A DNA stretch of 64,000 nucleotides from Drosophila persimilis (taxonomy: Eukaryota > Arthropoda > Insecta > Diptera > Drosophilidae). Within the stretch, counting starts at the first letter, position 1; each line of letters starts with the position of its first letter. This document shows positions 30,375 to 42,041 of the stretch, one piece after another. The notes beneath the pieces were generated by a model. That model ran no database searches, was not told the DNA's origin, and saw only the letters and a program-made list of their open reading frames with translations. The DNA lies in assembly GCF_003286085.1 (NCBI RefSeq), contig NW_020825294.1, forward strand, positions 14,592,501 to 14,656,500, written 5' to 3'. The position numbers and the translations under genes were made by a program.

Positions 30375-31623
30375 GATGGCGCCCGAGCAGGGACTGTTGA
30401 GACAATTCAAACGATAGTTTTCTGGGGGGATTTCACCCTTCGTGGCCGAAAGACCCACAAGTAGATCGCGTAGGTAGCGCCGCATCAAACCGAGGAGACA
30501 TTTATAGGGTATCAAAAGGAAAATACGATACGAAGGTACAGGCCAGCAGCGAGCAAAGCGTGGCCGAAAATGTGTACAATCCCCGTTAGCCGTCGGCAAA
30601 TGGAGAGGAGAGAACGGGAGAGAGGAAAGGAGAGAGGAAAACGACAGAATGAAAGTACAGCCCGCAGCCAAGCAAAGCATAGCGATGTTCTTCCCATGTC
30701 CAGCAGAAAGAGAAAAAAAAAATCCAAGTGAAGAACCAGCGACGAAGCAGCACACAAAGCAGAACGAAAATTCCGTGGTCCCCGTTATACTCGGGCAAAA
30801 CCATGCGGGATCATAGCGCCCGGTACAGTGGGGAAAGAGCCAAGGGCAGCCAGACCTCTGTTACATTTCAGTGGGGCGAGAGGGTGTGAAGACCGGAGAA
30901 CAGTTCTGGGCGTCGGCGGCGGGGATGTGCCGAACGACCCACGAGTATAATACATGCAATTATCCCTTCCTCATACTAGCCGCACCCCCCGATCTTCGAC
31001 TATTTACCTAACCATTCGCCCGCGGCCATTCTCGGCCGATTCCGAGACGTCGACGTCGACGAGTTGTACACAACGCAAGGAAATGGTAGTCCTCAGCCTT
31101 CGGTCAACATACAACGTGTGAAACACAGTAGTCCTCAGCCTTCGATCAGTATACAACGCGCGAAAAGACAGTAGTCCTCAGCCTTCGGTCAACATACAAC
31201 GTGTGAAACACAGTAGTCCTCAGCCTTCGATCAGTATACAACGCGCGAAAAGACAGTAGTCCTCAGCCATCGGTCAACATACAACGTGTGAAACAGAGTG
31301 ATCCCCTGCCTTCGATCGGAACACAACGGGCAATACAGTGGTCCATATCCTGCAGCATACAACGTGCGAAAGACAGCGATCCCGCGTCTTCTGTCCATCC
31401 CGCGCTCCCTCCGTAGCTGAACACGAACCAACGGATCCTCATCGGAACGATCCTGCAGAAACCACGACTAAAGTATCCCTGAACAAGCGCGTTTTAATTG
31501 GGTTGCCAGCCTAGTGTCCAGGTCCCCGACCAGGACGGCCCACCGGTAATTCACCACCGTATAGTCTCGCACGCGTCTTCGCCGTTTAAGGATTCAGAGC
31601 CCCGTCTTTCGCCGCATCATTAG
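30375..31623 (+). other. G2 leader, unit B to C, with minisatellite
   Basis: Same structure as 25475-26741, with the GTCGAC tract and the start of the 42/43 bp minisatellite slightly shorter. It again joins inverted BEL-3 sequence at the same TAG (31621-31623). Confidence 0.75.
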
Positions 31624-31998
31624 GCTTTCATCCCAATCCAAATTTTCTCTCCAAAGCTGCTGAAGGAAGATTTTGCACCTGACAATGACTGGATTTATCA
31701 ATCCAAGAGGGTCGTAGAACCGCGCAAAAGATAAAACCGACCGCTTTGATGGCTTTGAGGTTGTGTCCAGTGCGGACAAGGCAAAAAGCAGCTGATCCGA
31801 AGCAGGGTCCCACGCTAAGCCGAGAGTTTTGGATATGTCGCTTCCATCATTAAACTTTAAGAACTTCTCTATGTCATCTTCAGGGGTTCCCTCAAGTACT
31901 TCCTGGGGACTGGAGAACCATTTCCTAAGTCTAAAATTACCACGGGACAGTAAAGCTGATGTTTGGTGCATCTTGTCCATGACCTGTGCGACCGAATT
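31621..31998 (-). pseudogene. Inverted BEL-3 RT fragment inside chimeric unit C
   Basis: Same boundaries as in unit B, with several substitutions (for example at 31849, 31877 and 31908). So units B and C have diverged in this part. Confidence 0.85.
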
Positions 31999-32031
31999 AT
32001 TATGATAATATTATCATAATATTATGATAAT
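31999..32031. repeat. AT-rich alternating palindrome, unit C
   Basis: Third copy of the 33 bp arrangement, exactly 4882 bp after that in unit B. Confidence 0.9.
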
Positions 32032-32802
32032 GCTAAAAATAACCGTAGACTGTGAATTTTCTGGTATTATAAGTAGACCCAAGGATATGCGCAGCTATGC
32101 CGAAGTATCCTTTCTGTGTCGAACAGAACAGGGTCTGTTAGACATCGGCGCAAGTATCAGCTGTATAGGTGCTGAAGTAGCTCAGATTGATTTATCATCC
32201 TTTTCTGAATATAAACTCATAAAAGCCACTGCAAAAACTGCAGATGGCCAAAGTCATCCGATACTGGGGCTGTTGAATGTCATCAAGCGGTATCGAACTA
32301 TCGAGAAACCCAAGTTATATATGTATAATGCCATTCCTGAAACAAAATCTAATCTAATCTAATAACCAACAACTCGAGGTTGTTAAAAAGGTATTTCCCA
32401 ACGCGACGGAGTGACTAGGGATGCTTAAGCATCATATCGATGTAGGTCAGGCCGCCCTCGTAAAACAACGCCTTTACCCGGTTAGCCAAGCAGTGGAAAA
32501 GTTGCTTTATGCAGAGGTAGATCGCATGCTCCAACTAGTGCTTGCAGTTCGCCAATGCGACTGGTTCTCAAGCCCAACAAAGTCCGTCTGTGTCTCGATG
32601 CACGACGACTAAATGAAGTCACCCGTAACGATGCCTACCCATTACCAAGTATCGATGGTATTTTTGCCCGGTTGCCCAAGGCAAATTTCATAACTAAGCT
32701 GGACCTAACAGATGCTTATTGGCAGATCGAACTCTCTGAGGATTCTAAGTCACTAACTGCTTTTACTGACCCGTGAAGGCGTTTATATCAGTTTAAGGTG
32801 AT
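32032..32802 (+). pseudogene. G1 Gypsy pol, unit C, left part
   Basis: Protease and the first RT part, as in unit B, with the same frame change and the same TGA (32775). It is interrupted after GTGAT (32798-32802) by the BEL-4 insertion and continues at 39583. Confidence 0.85.
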
Positions 32803-33118
32803 TGAAAAATTAGAAGAGTTTTTCTAATCAGTTACCGAAAACTTTGGGTGGCTGTAATTTAAATTATTTATTTGGCGGGGCGAAAAACTTGATACGCTCG
32901 ATCTATTTCAAGGTTGGCGAACAACTAAAGTTTCTTCACAATTCAATCTCTTACTCTAGCTATCCTACGGTGGCAAAGCGGGGCGAATTCGCCAAGAGCG
33001 AGAGAGCGAGCTTTTATTGCGCTCCCGCTTTGCCCTAGCCTAACTTACACTAGACTTCATAATTCATAATTCCATCTATAACTAATAATTGTGGCCATGG
33101 ATGGAAGGTCACGCAACA
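32803..33118 (-). repeat. BEL-4a 3' LTR
   Basis: Plus-strand TGAAAAATTAG to CACGCAACA, 316 bp; it matches 39267-39582 without visible difference. A purine-rich GGGGCCGG adjoins it on the internal side (minus strand), as expected for a polypurine tract. Confidence 0.9.
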
Positions 33119-33146
33119 CCGGCCCCGTTGAACGCCTGCATCGGCT

Positions 33147-34480
33147 TCAACACATTGGGAGCGGCGCTAATTTGTGTATGGGCCGCCGAAAAACCGCTCC
33201 AGTGCTAGTCCTTATTTCGACGACCCTGACCATGCCGTCCTCTCCTGCGTGCGTGGCTATGACCCTCCCTACGAGCCACTCCTGAGGCGGCAGATTGTCC
33301 TCGGCCACGATGACGAGGTCTCCTTCCTCGAGGTTCGGTTGCTGCTGGTGCCATTTGCCCCGAATTTGCAGCCCCAGGACATATTCGCGGGACCATCGCT
33401 GCCAAAACGCTTGCCTGACTGACGAGACAAGTCGCCATCGCCGCAAGCAACTGAGACTCTCCTGGTCCGGAGTCCGCAGTGCTGGGGGGGCGATGAGCGA
33501 CCCGCCTGTCAGCAGGTGCCCGGGTGTTAGGGCCTCGCCGTCGCTTGGATCTTGGCTGATGGCTCCCAGCGGCCTCGAGTTCATTATGGCCTCGATGCCG
33601 ACGAGGACTGTGGCGAGCTCTTCGGCGGTTAGGAGCGCGCTGCCTACCGCCCGTAGGAGTAGGCTCTTGGCAGTTTTTACACCTGCCTCCCATAGCCCTC
33701 CCATGTGAGGAGCTCGCGGCGGTATGAACGCAAATTCGCATCCGTTTTTTGACGCAAAGTCGCGAATTGCGTCTCCCTGCTCCTTGAGCCTGATCCGCAG
33801 AGCGCTGAGATTGCGGCTCGCTCCGACGAAGTTCGTCCCGTTGTCGCAATGAACGACTTGGGGATATCCTCGGCGCCCGACGAACCTTTGAAAAGCCAAC
33901 AAAAAACAATCAGTGGTTAGATCGGAAACTATTTCTAGGTGAACCGCCTTGGACGCAAAACAAACAAAAAGCGCAATGTATGACTTGTATGGGCGGAGAG
34001 CACGGAGTCGATCTGCGGGTAAATTCCCCATGAGTTGCGTCAGCAATCGAGGCTTGCATTTAAAACAGCGCATACAGGATCGAACTGTCTGACGGCAGAC
34101 CTCCTGAGCGTTCACTATCCACACGCTCTGTCGAAGGATGCTCACAAGTGCTCGTGGGCCGACATGAAAATTCGAATGGTGCAGATGACGAATATAGCTT
34201 CGCACGAATTGCGAGCGCTTAGTCAAAAGCAGAGGAAACTTGGCATCGTATGATATAGGAGCTTTAGCTAGTCGCCCCCCCACTCGCAACAACGAAAAGT
34301 TACACCAAGTCCCTGTGTCTTCATGGATGAATGGGTTCAACCGCTGAAGACTAGGACCAATTGTAGATCCTTTCCTAACCTTTTCGATTTCTCCTTGATA
34401 CTCGTGATGCTGGACGATTTCGACAATTTTATAAAAGGCTTCATTGTATTCGGTCGGTGAGATTGTTTTTTTCGAATTTT
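33147..34480 (-). pseudogene. BEL-4a integrase
   Basis: The frame 34340-33147 (397 codons) continues pol after the frameshift near 34470. It holds the zinc-type region (LRHLHHSNFHVGPRAL, then CMRCFKC), VVHCDNGTNFVGAS (second Asp), and HMGGLWEAGVKTAK (catalytic Glu). The C-terminal domain EEGDLVIVAEDNLPPQEW and the end LAPLPMC follow. Compared with 49304-50716, 23 residues around GVDFCGP are missing, so the first catalytic Asp is gone. Integration activity would therefore be lost. Confidence 0.85.
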
Positions 34481-37400
34481 AGGCTTGGGTCTTTACATTT
34501 TCTTATAAAGCGGAACACATACACGAACACTCTAAGCAGTTTGAGATGTGACGAGAATCCCTCGATGACATCTAACAGCTCCGAACTTCGCACAGCCGCG
34601 GTCAGCCCGACCGCAGTCTTCCTCTTTTCCAGCTGAAGATCATCGGAGTGTTCGAAATGAGCGTTCTTGGGCCAGTTTTCTTCTTCCTCTTTCAGAAATG
34701 ATGGTCCTTCGAACCAAATTGACTGAACGATTTCGTCGACGTCACAACCTCTTGAGACAATATCTGCTGGGTTCTGTTTCGTGGGTACATGCCGCCACGT
34801 AGCATCATCTGACCACTCTTGAATCTCAGCCACTCTATTTGAAACGAAAGTCGACAGCGACGATGGATGAGACCGGATCCAATGGAGAGTTACCTCTGAA
34901 TCCGACCAATAAACGACTCGTTCAATGGGCACGTTTAATAGGGGCTTGATTCTGTGACAGAGATCTGCGAGAAGGTGAGCGGCACATAACTCAAGCCTTG
35001 GGAGCGTTTTGGTCTTGAGCGGCGCTACTTTGGATTTCGAAGTCAACAATGATACTTTTAAACCTTCTGCAGTTCTGCTACGTATATAGACGCACGCTCC
35101 ATACGCTCTCATGGAGGCGTCAGCAAAGGCATGTATTTGAACCGGTGACATCGGATCGGAATACACAAACCGAGATATGGATATGTCTTCCAATTGAGAT
35201 AGTGTATTTTTCAACTTATTCCACGCTGTTTCCAAATGCAGCGGGATCGACTCATCCCAATCTAGTTTGTTAAGCCAAAGCTCCTGCAATAGGATCTTGC
35301 CTTTTATAACGATAGGACTTAATAAACCTAGGGGGTCAAACAACTTTGATGTCACCGATAGTATGTTCCGTTTTGTCGCTCGGAGACCCATAACTGAATT
35401 GTCAATTTTGAACTTAAAGGCATCGTCAGTAGGTAACCATGAGATTCCTAACGCCTTTGTCGACTCTGAATCCGAGATTGTTATGGGTTTGGCTGTGCTC
35501 TCAGATGCGGTGATCTCGGGTGAGTTTGAAAACCACTTAGTCAACTCAAACCCTGCGGTCTGAAGAACCTGAGACACTTCGGACTTAATTGCCCTTAGCT
35601 CCTCTACGCATGCAGCACCAGTCAACAAGTCATCGACGTAAAAGTCGGACCCAATAACGTTAGCAGCTCTAGGGAATGAGAGCTTCGCAGACTCACTCAA
35701 CCTTTTCAAACACCGGATAGCTAAGAATGGGGCTGGTCCAGTCCCATAGGTTACAGTGTTGAGCTTGTATAATCTCAAGGATTCAGAAGGGTCTCTTCTC
35801 CACACTATGAGCTGAAACTGCCGATCCGCTTCGTTCACCATCACTTGGCGATACATCTTTTTAACATCAGCAGTCAGGGCAAACCTGTGCAGACGGAAAC
35901 GGAGCAGTGTCGAGTATAATTCCTCTTGAATGGTAGGTCCCACCATCAGAATGTCATTTAAGGCCACCTGTGAGGACGTCTTGGACGAAGCATCGAACAC
36001 GACTCGGAGCTTGGTAGACGTACTTTGGGGCCTCAGAACACACTGATGAGGGATTACGTAGTGTGGAGTAGACGGAATCGTATTGTCAGTAGGAGACATA
36101 TGACCTAAGGAGAGGTACTCTTCCATGAATTCCAAGTACATTTTCTTCAACTCAGGGTCACGATGCAATCGTCTTTCAAGCGACAAAAACCGCCGTTTCG
36201 CAACCTCAAAGGAGTTTCCCAAACAATTTGGATCTGATTTAAACGGGAGCCTTACTTCGAACCGACCTGATGATAGTACCTGAGTCGTCTTACGATAGTG
36301 TTCTTCACATAGCTTGTGCTCAGGTGTGGCAATTTTCTTGGTAGATGGCATTTCTTCCAGTGACCAAAACTTTTTCAAGGTCCTATCGATGGATACTAGC
36401 AACTCTTCACTGCAACTCAAACTGTTTGTAATTTGAGGAGCAGAACTCCTGGAAACATATTTTCCCGACACAACCCAACCAAGAAGGGTTTTCTGAAGAG
36501 TTGGAAAGTCAGGACCTTGTTTAATTTGACCAACAGCTAATAATTCAAAGAACGATTCTGCTCCAATTAACATATCTATTCTTTGTGGCTTGTAGAAATA
36601 AGGGTCTGCCAGTGGTAGGTTCTCTGGGATTCGCCAGTCAGTCACATTCACTGACTGGTCAGGGTGATAACCTGAAATTGATTTCAGGATCCAAAAATCA
36701 AAGGAGAACTCACTACCATTTATTCGCGACTTCACCACTGTGTGTATTTTATCCTTTACTTGGGAATTAGATTCACCAATTCCAAGCAAGTTAATACAGG
36801 ACTCCTCTCTACGGATCTGTAAGCGATTAGCGAGGTCCTCGGTAATGAAATTTGTTTGTGATCCAGAGTCGAGCAGAGCTCTGGCCAGAATGTGTTCACC
36901 GCTCTTAGTTCGGACGCTTACGATCGACGTAGCCAGAATTACCCTGTCCAACGCTGTCGCATGCAAAACATGTGACGTGGAAGGTTGATTCTGATTTGAT
37001 GGAGGAGAAGGACTCTCTTGGGGTGGTGGCAACGCGAGACTATTAGCCGACACTGTGTATCGATGCAATAATGTATGATGTGAGCGGCTGCACACTCGAC
37101 ATTTATTGGCTTTGCATTTTACAACAGCGTGGCCTTTTCGCAGACAATTAATGCATAGGGATGCCGACTTAGCAAACTCAAACCTTTGCATCACCGAGAG
37201 ACGCGAAAATGAAGGGCAATTTGACACTACATGGTCTCCTGAATTGCAGTAGCTACAAGTTTGCTGAGTTCTACTGTTGGTGGAAGTGGAAGAACAAGCA
37301 AATGAACTGCGATTATGTTGCTTGCTTGGCATGACTTTGTCTTGCCTTGGCTTGGTCGATTCTTCAGCAGACAGATGCTGGTATCGACGATTCAAGACTT

Positions 37401-38226
37401 TCTCAAAGTCGGACCAAAGCGGCAACTTCTCATAAGTAAGCTGTTCATCCCACTTTTGTTTCGTCACTGGGTCGACTCTGTTTAAAACGAGATGAATGAG
37501 CATTGCATTCGAAATTGTTGTATCATCTCCGATCGACAGTAACGATCCGTAAATCGACGAAACAGTATCGATTAGAGTTCTTAGAGATGATGCAGATTGA
37601 TGCGACATTCTCGGCAGATTGAACAATGTGGAAATATTATTCGTGAAAATCAAATAATCGTTGTCATACACTCGTTTTAGGCCAGCCATGGCCTTTTCAT
37701 AATTTGCCTCGGTGACTTGGAACGCCTTTATTGTTCCTAATGCTTCATCAGAGAGGCACGAAATCAAATGATTAAATTTTTCGATCACCGGTATGCTGTT
37801 GTCTCTATGGACTAGTCTTTCAAAAAGGCTAATGAAATTTTTGAATTCCGAGTGTTTACCACTAAATTTGGGTAATGCCAATTTCGGAAGTCTAGCATGA
37901 GTTGGGGCTGAAGAAGACACTGGCTTCGTCTCGCTTGCTGCATCAAAGGCGGCGATAAGCGACATTATCTTTCCTTTGGTGACAATTATCAGCTCTTCCA
38001 ACTCGGCTGCATATGCATCATCACCTGTTATATCCTCGATTTGCTCCTGCAAATGGTTAGCCTTTTCAATTGAAGCATTCAAACAATCTAATCTACATTG
38101 TAATTCCGGTAATTGCAAAGGAATCGACCCTTGATCTAATCGATCCTCTAAGCGGCGAATGCTTTTTACTCTACTTTTGAGCTTAATCTTTAAGTCTTCA
38201 AGAGTGGGTTTACTTTTTTCTGCCAT
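34441..38226 (-). CDS. BEL-4a Gag-protease-RT-RNase H polyprotein
   Basis: A single 1261-codon frame starts at ATG 38226. Residues 1-100 are helical gag and 113-270 a DUF1759-type capsid (LPKLALPKFSGK). Zinc knuckles lie at 324-337 (CSYCNSGDHVVSNC) and 358-371 (CINCLRKGHAVVKC). The DUF1758 protease has LLDSGSQTNF at 451-460. RT has KLRVVFDASSK at 739-749 and YVDD at 863-866. RNase H has Asp1036, Glu1079 and Asp1109 by motif. All visible catalytic motifs are intact. It ends early at 34441 because an extra T near 34470 shifts it out of the integrase frame. Such a protein would assemble particles and copy element RNA in the cytoplasm. Confidence 0.9.
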   Translation of the reverse strand: MAEKSKPTLEDLKIKLKSRVKSIRRLEDRLDQGSIPLQLPELQCRLDCLNASIEKANHLQEQIEDITGDDAYAAELEELIIVTKGKIMSLIAAFDAASETKPVSSSAPTHARLPKLALPKFSGKHSEFKNFISLFERLVHRDNSIPVIEKFNHLISCLSDEALGTIKAFQVTEANYEKAMAGLKRVYDNDYLIFTNNISTLFNLPRMSHQSASSLRTLIDTVSSIYGSLLSIGDDTTISNAMLIHLVLNRVDPVTKQKWDEQLTYEKLPLWSDFEKVLNRRYQHLSAEESTKPRQDKVMPSKQHNRSSFACSSTSTNSRTQQTCSYCNSGDHVVSNCPSFSRLSVMQRFEFAKSASLCINCLRKGHAVVKCKANKCRVCSRSHHTLLHRYTVSANSLALPPPQESPSPPSNQNQPSTSHVLHATALDRVILATSIVSVRTKSGEHILARALLDSGSQTNFITEDLANRLQIRREESCINLLGIGESNSQVKDKIHTVVKSRINGSEFSFDFWILKSISGYHPDQSVNVTDWRIPENLPLADPYFYKPQRIDMLIGAESFFELLAVGQIKQGPDFPTLQKTLLGWVVSGKYVSRSSAPQITNSLSCSEELLVSIDRTLKKFWSLEEMPSTKKIATPEHKLCEEHYRKTTQVLSSGRFEVRLPFKSDPNCLGNSFEVAKRRFLSLERRLHRDPELKKMYLEFMEEYLSLGHMSPTDNTIPSTPHYVIPHQCVLRPQSTSTKLRVVFDASSKTSSQVALNDILMVGPTIQEELYSTLLRFRLHRFALTADVKKMYRQVMVNEADRQFQLIVWRRDPSESLRLYKLNTVTYGTGPAPFLAIRCLKRLSESAKLSFPRAANVIGSDFYVDDLLTGAACVEELRAIKSEVSQVLQTAGFELTKWFSNSPEITASESTAKPITISDSESTKALGISWLPTDDAFKFKIDNSVMGLRATKRNILSVTSKLFDPLGLLSPIVIKGKILLQELWLNKLDWDESIPLHLETAWNKLKNTLSQLEDISISRFVYSDPMSPVQIHAFADASMRAYGACVYIRSRTAEGLKVSLLTSKSKVAPLKTKTLPRLELCAAHLLADLCHRIKPLLNVPIERVVYWSDSEVTLHWIRSHPSSLSTFVSNRVAEIQEWSDDATWRHVPTKQNPADIVSRGCDVDEIVQSIWFEGPSFLKEEEENWPKNAHFEHSDDLQLEKRKTAVGLTAAVRSSELLDVIEGFSSHLKLLRVFVYVFRFIRKCKDPSLKFEKNNLTDRIQ

Positions 38227-39248
38227 AATGGTTGTGTTTTTATTTATATATTTATTATTAATATTTTTTTTTTTTTTTTTTTTAATTTTAAATTTTTGAA
38301 CGAGAACGATAATCGAAAACGAATTTTAATTGAATGTCGATGCACGAGGTATCAAGGGAAAGAGTTGTTGCAAGTAACAGCCGAAAACAATATACCCGTT
38401 AGATACAGGGTAGCGCGTCACTTGGCAAGTAACAGCCGAAAACAATATACCCGTTGGATGTAGGGTAGCACGTCACTTGGCGCACCGTTAAGCTCAAGAG
38501 CGGCAACGAAAATTCTCCCAACAAATACAACGCAAGCAGCAGTGGAGAAGCGAAAGCGAAAACGAAATAATGCACCGGTGCTGCTGCTTGTATGTATGTG
38601 TGGATATTTTCTATACGCCGTGGCTTGGGTGAACGAACGAACAAACTTTGTTCTAACGACGAGAAAGGTAGAACAAAATAAAATGGGGGGGGGGGGGGGG
38701 GGGGGCGTTGACAGTGATTGCAGTAAACGAAAGATGTATGTATGTATGTACATATGTATAACTGTTGCGTCCAAATAGCGGTTCACATATGTATGTCTGT
38801 TTGGGTCGATATGTATGTATGTATTTATGTTTTTAGTTATATTTATGCAATTAATAACAAAATGCATGCAATCAAGCTCTACTATATATGTATCATACGT
38901 CTGTGCCTAGAATTGAAGGCGATGTGCAATGTATTCAGCACAAGACACCTCAAAGAAAGATCTGAATGTCTTTAGCTCAGCCTTCAATTTTCTGCACAAA
39001 TACCTCTGATTCCTCTTTTGGATTTTTGAATCCAACTGCTACTTTCCTGTCTTTTTCGCAGGGCATCCCTCGGCGGTAGCAGAATTGCACAAAAATTATT
39101 GTTGGCGCGACCGACGCGATGATATTTTACAAAATTGATTGCCGATTGCACACACACACGACGCGGGCAACGAATATGTTTGCATATGTATACTGCAATT
39201 TCTTGTGTCACTGTCACTTGTTTTTTGTTGCCTATAATTCACTTTACA
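38227..39248 (-). other. BEL-4a leader with 55 bp tandem repeat and homopolymers
   Basis: The region between primer site and gag ATG has no supported ORF. A T-run lies at about 38267-38283. A 55 bp unit (CAAGTAACAGCCGAAAACAA and on) is repeated from 38371 and 38426, twice here and three times in BEL-4b. A G-run of about 25 lies at about 38685-38706, and TATG-type microsatellites at 38737-38825. Confidence 0.7.
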
Positions 39249-39266
39249 GTCCACCCGGGGGCGCCA
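39249..39266 (-). promoter_or_regulatory. BEL-4a primer binding site
   Basis: The minus strand reads TGGCGCCCCCGGGTGGAC right after the 5' LTR. Identical sites lie at 55436-55453 and 57814-57831. It differs from the BEL-1/2/3 site; the tRNA is not assigned. Confidence 0.7.
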
Positions 39267-39582
39267 TGAAAAATTAGAAGAGTTTTTCTAATCAGTTACC
39301 GAAAACTTTGGGTGGCTGTAATTTAAATTATTTATTTGGCGGGGCGAAAAACTTGATACGCTCGATCTATTTCAAGGTTGGCGAACAACTAAAGTTTCTT
39401 CACAATTCAATCTCTTACTCTAGCTATCCTACGGTGGCAAAGCGGGGCGAATTCGCCAAGAGCGAGAGAGCGAGCTTTTATTGCGCTCCCGCTTTGCCCT
39501 AGCCTAACTTACACTAGACTTCATAATTCATAATTCCATCTATAACTAATAATTGTGGCCATGGATGGAAGGTCACGCAACA
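39267..39582 (-). repeat. BEL-4a 5' LTR
   Basis: 316 bp, the same as 32803-33118. It is followed on the plus strand by the second copy of the GTGAT target duplication (39583-39587). Confidence 0.9.
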
Positions 39583-41102
39583 GTGATGCCTTTTGGCCTG
39601 TGTAACGCTCCATCCACTATGTGTCGTTTGATGGATGAGATCATTCCCCCGGATTTGCGTACTGGATACTTGGATGATCTTTGCATCGTATCTGCAGATT
39701 TCGATTCCCATCTAGAAGTGCAGTGGACCCCGGAAGCACAAGTCGCAATGGACTCTTTAAAAACCGTGTTGACTTCTGCTCTAGTGCTCGAAAACCCAGA
39801 CTTCGAACAGAAATTTTTCCTCTACTGTGACGCCAGCGATTTTGGTAGGAGCCGTGCTCGTGCAATTGGTGGATCTGCAGGAAAAGCCAAAAGTGTTTAT
39901 GTCGAAAAAACTAAGATTGCAGCAATTAAAATTCTCGATATCGCACCGAAAAGGAAAAGATCACATTGTCCTCGCTGCTCTTTCCCGATTACATGAACCT
40001 GAAGTATCCGAAGTAGAGATGAGTCCTGTGATAGATCTCGAATCCGATGCCTTTCAGGATGAGAGCTACCAACAGTTAAAAGTACAGTATAAGAAAAATT
40101 CTCCTCAACTGCCCGATCTGAAAATTGTCGACCAATTTCTGTACATTCGAACCGAACACGCAGATGAAAAGGCGGTGCAGACAGTCAAACTTGGAAGTTA
40201 TTTGTTCCCGAGCAATTGAAGACCGACGTTCTGAAACAAGCTCATGACAATCCTACTTCAGCGCCTGCCGGCATGCAAAAGACCATAGAAAAAGTTCGAA
40301 GAAGTTTGTTTTGGCCCGGATTAGCTAAAGCATGCAAAGCTCCTAATTAGAGTAGGAGTAAGAATACTCTCCTCCGCTGAGTACTGCGGCCACCCACGGG
40401 ATACCACATACCAACTTGTCGACCATTTCAACGATTGTACATAGATCTGCTTGGACCCTATCCATGCAGCAAAAATGGACATGTTGGTTTGCTAATTGTT
40501 TAGATCACTTCAGTAAATACCATTGGCTACACCCCCTAAAGAATTTTACCTCCGTAGTAGTCCAAGAATTTCTGCTAAAGCATATCTTTCATGCATATGG
40601 TGTGCCTAAAACTATTGTTAGCGACAATAGAAAACCATTCAAAGCTAAAGAATTCAACGCATTCTTGACACAGCTGGGAATTAAACATATGTACACTGCA
40701 CTATACTCTCCGAAAAGTAATGCGGCGAAACGAGTAAATCGTTCATTGTTAGCTGCCGTGCGATCATATCTTTAGCAGGATCAGATCTACTGGGATCAGC
40801 ATCTCACAAGTATATCTTGTTCGCTGCGATCGTAACTACATCAGTCTTTAGATTGTTCACCATATCGAGCCCTGTTTGTCTTAGATATGCTCACGCATGG
40901 GCCGGATTATAAGCTTCTGACGGATTTAGACTTGCTGGAAGAACCCGTTGTACCGGTATCTAGGTCGGACAATTTAGCGCTAATTCGAAAAGATATACAG
41001 GCAATATTAAGAAAGCGAATGATCGCAATACAATTTACGAGTCGTTCCGAGAAGGTCAGCCAGTATTGTGAGGACCCATACTGGGAGCTTCACATAGTAA
41101 TA
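39583..41102 (+). pseudogene. G1 Gypsy pol, unit C, right part
   Basis: Resumes G1 RT after BEL-4a and is colinear with 27916-29435 at a constant offset of 11667 bp, with no length differences seen. It holds RT (YLDD near 39666), RNase H start, integrase 40416-40775 with the same Glu-to-Lys change, and the C-terminal piece to 41102. Confidence 0.85.
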
Positions 41103-42041
41103 AGCTAGTTCATTTTTGCATAGCCGAAATCCCGCCAAACGGCCAGCTCACACAGAATAGCCGCAAAGAGAACAGCGAAGAGAGAGAGCCACGCTCAGCC
41201 GGCAACAGAGCAGATCTCTTTCGAGAAGTCCCGTTGGCCCGAAAATGAGCGCTCGGCGTGGTGAGAGCGTCGAGCGATCGTGGCGAGAGCGGAAGTCGAT
41301 TTTGGGGAGCGAGCGAAGACGGAACGCCGCGGAGTGACTAGAAAAGCAAGAAAAAGTGTTGAACGGCCGGGCGCCCGAGAAGAGCGGAAGAATGGACGAG
41401 ACGCCGGATCCGCGGGTGAGCTGGCCGATGGCCCAGGTAGTAGTAGAAGTAGCATATGACTAAGAATTCTACTGCTTCCATTTCCTTTCCCCGGTCGGAC
41501 CACCGGCTGCAGTCATCTCTCCCCCCTTCCCCTTCCGTTTTCCTGGCTGTTTTCGGTCCCTACGCTCCCGCTCTGACTCTGGCAACAGGGTTTTACCCTG
41601 CTGGAGTGAGAAGTGATACGCGTTTCGGCGGGTACGCCCCCTTCCTTTTTTTCTAGACATGCTTGGTCCCTACGCTCCCGCCCTGACTCTGGCAACAGGG
41701 TTTTACCCTGCTGGAGTGAGAAGCGGTATACGTTCTCTCCCTTTCCTCCTCCTCACCGGTCCGCGGCTCACCTCGACCTCGGCAACGGGAGTTTTTACCG
41801 TGCTGAGGTCGGGGTGTGCAGCGTCCCTGGTGAGTTTCGCGCCGCCCGGCCCAACGCCCGATCCCCTCTCCTCAGCCCCCCCATAATTTCTCCCGAAGGC
41901 CCCGTCGTTGACGACGGCTCGGCGATCCCTGCGCCAACGACCCGCCTTCCCCCAGTCTCAACGTCTCAGCGACTTACAAATAAACTGTAGGTGACCTTGG
42001 GCAGACTGATACTGTCCCCGGCCTAAGATCACTACTTTACA
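41103..42041 (+). repeat. G2 LTR, copy c
   Basis: 939 bp, colinear with copy b. It serves as 3' LTR of chimeric unit C and as 5' LTR of G2. The primer site is at 42044-42061. Confidence 0.85.

Larger units (their letters stand above)
32803..39582 (-). mobile_element. BEL-4a, nearly full-length BEL/Pao element with target duplication
   Basis: The 6780 bp element in minus orientation has two 316 bp LTRs that look identical by eye. It is flanked by the direct repeat GTGAT (32798-32802 and 39583-39587) and interrupts G1 pol of unit C. It contains a gag-protease-RT-RNase H frame of 1261 codons and an integrase frame. Damage is limited: one extra T in a T-run near 34470, and an in-frame 69 bp loss in integrase that removes the first catalytic Asp. 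It is the youngest insertion whose order can be read here. Confidence 0.9.

Noticed and set aside
33205-33909. 234-codon minus-strand frame (and 49362-50027, 33295-33708)
   Set aside because: Alternative frames of the BEL-4 integrase, basic and low in complexity; the integrase frame explains the conservation.
38742-38975. Frame beginning MYVHMYNCC and similar ones at 54886-55215 and 57282-57593
   Set aside because: Encoded by TATG microsatellite and BEL-4 leader sequence.
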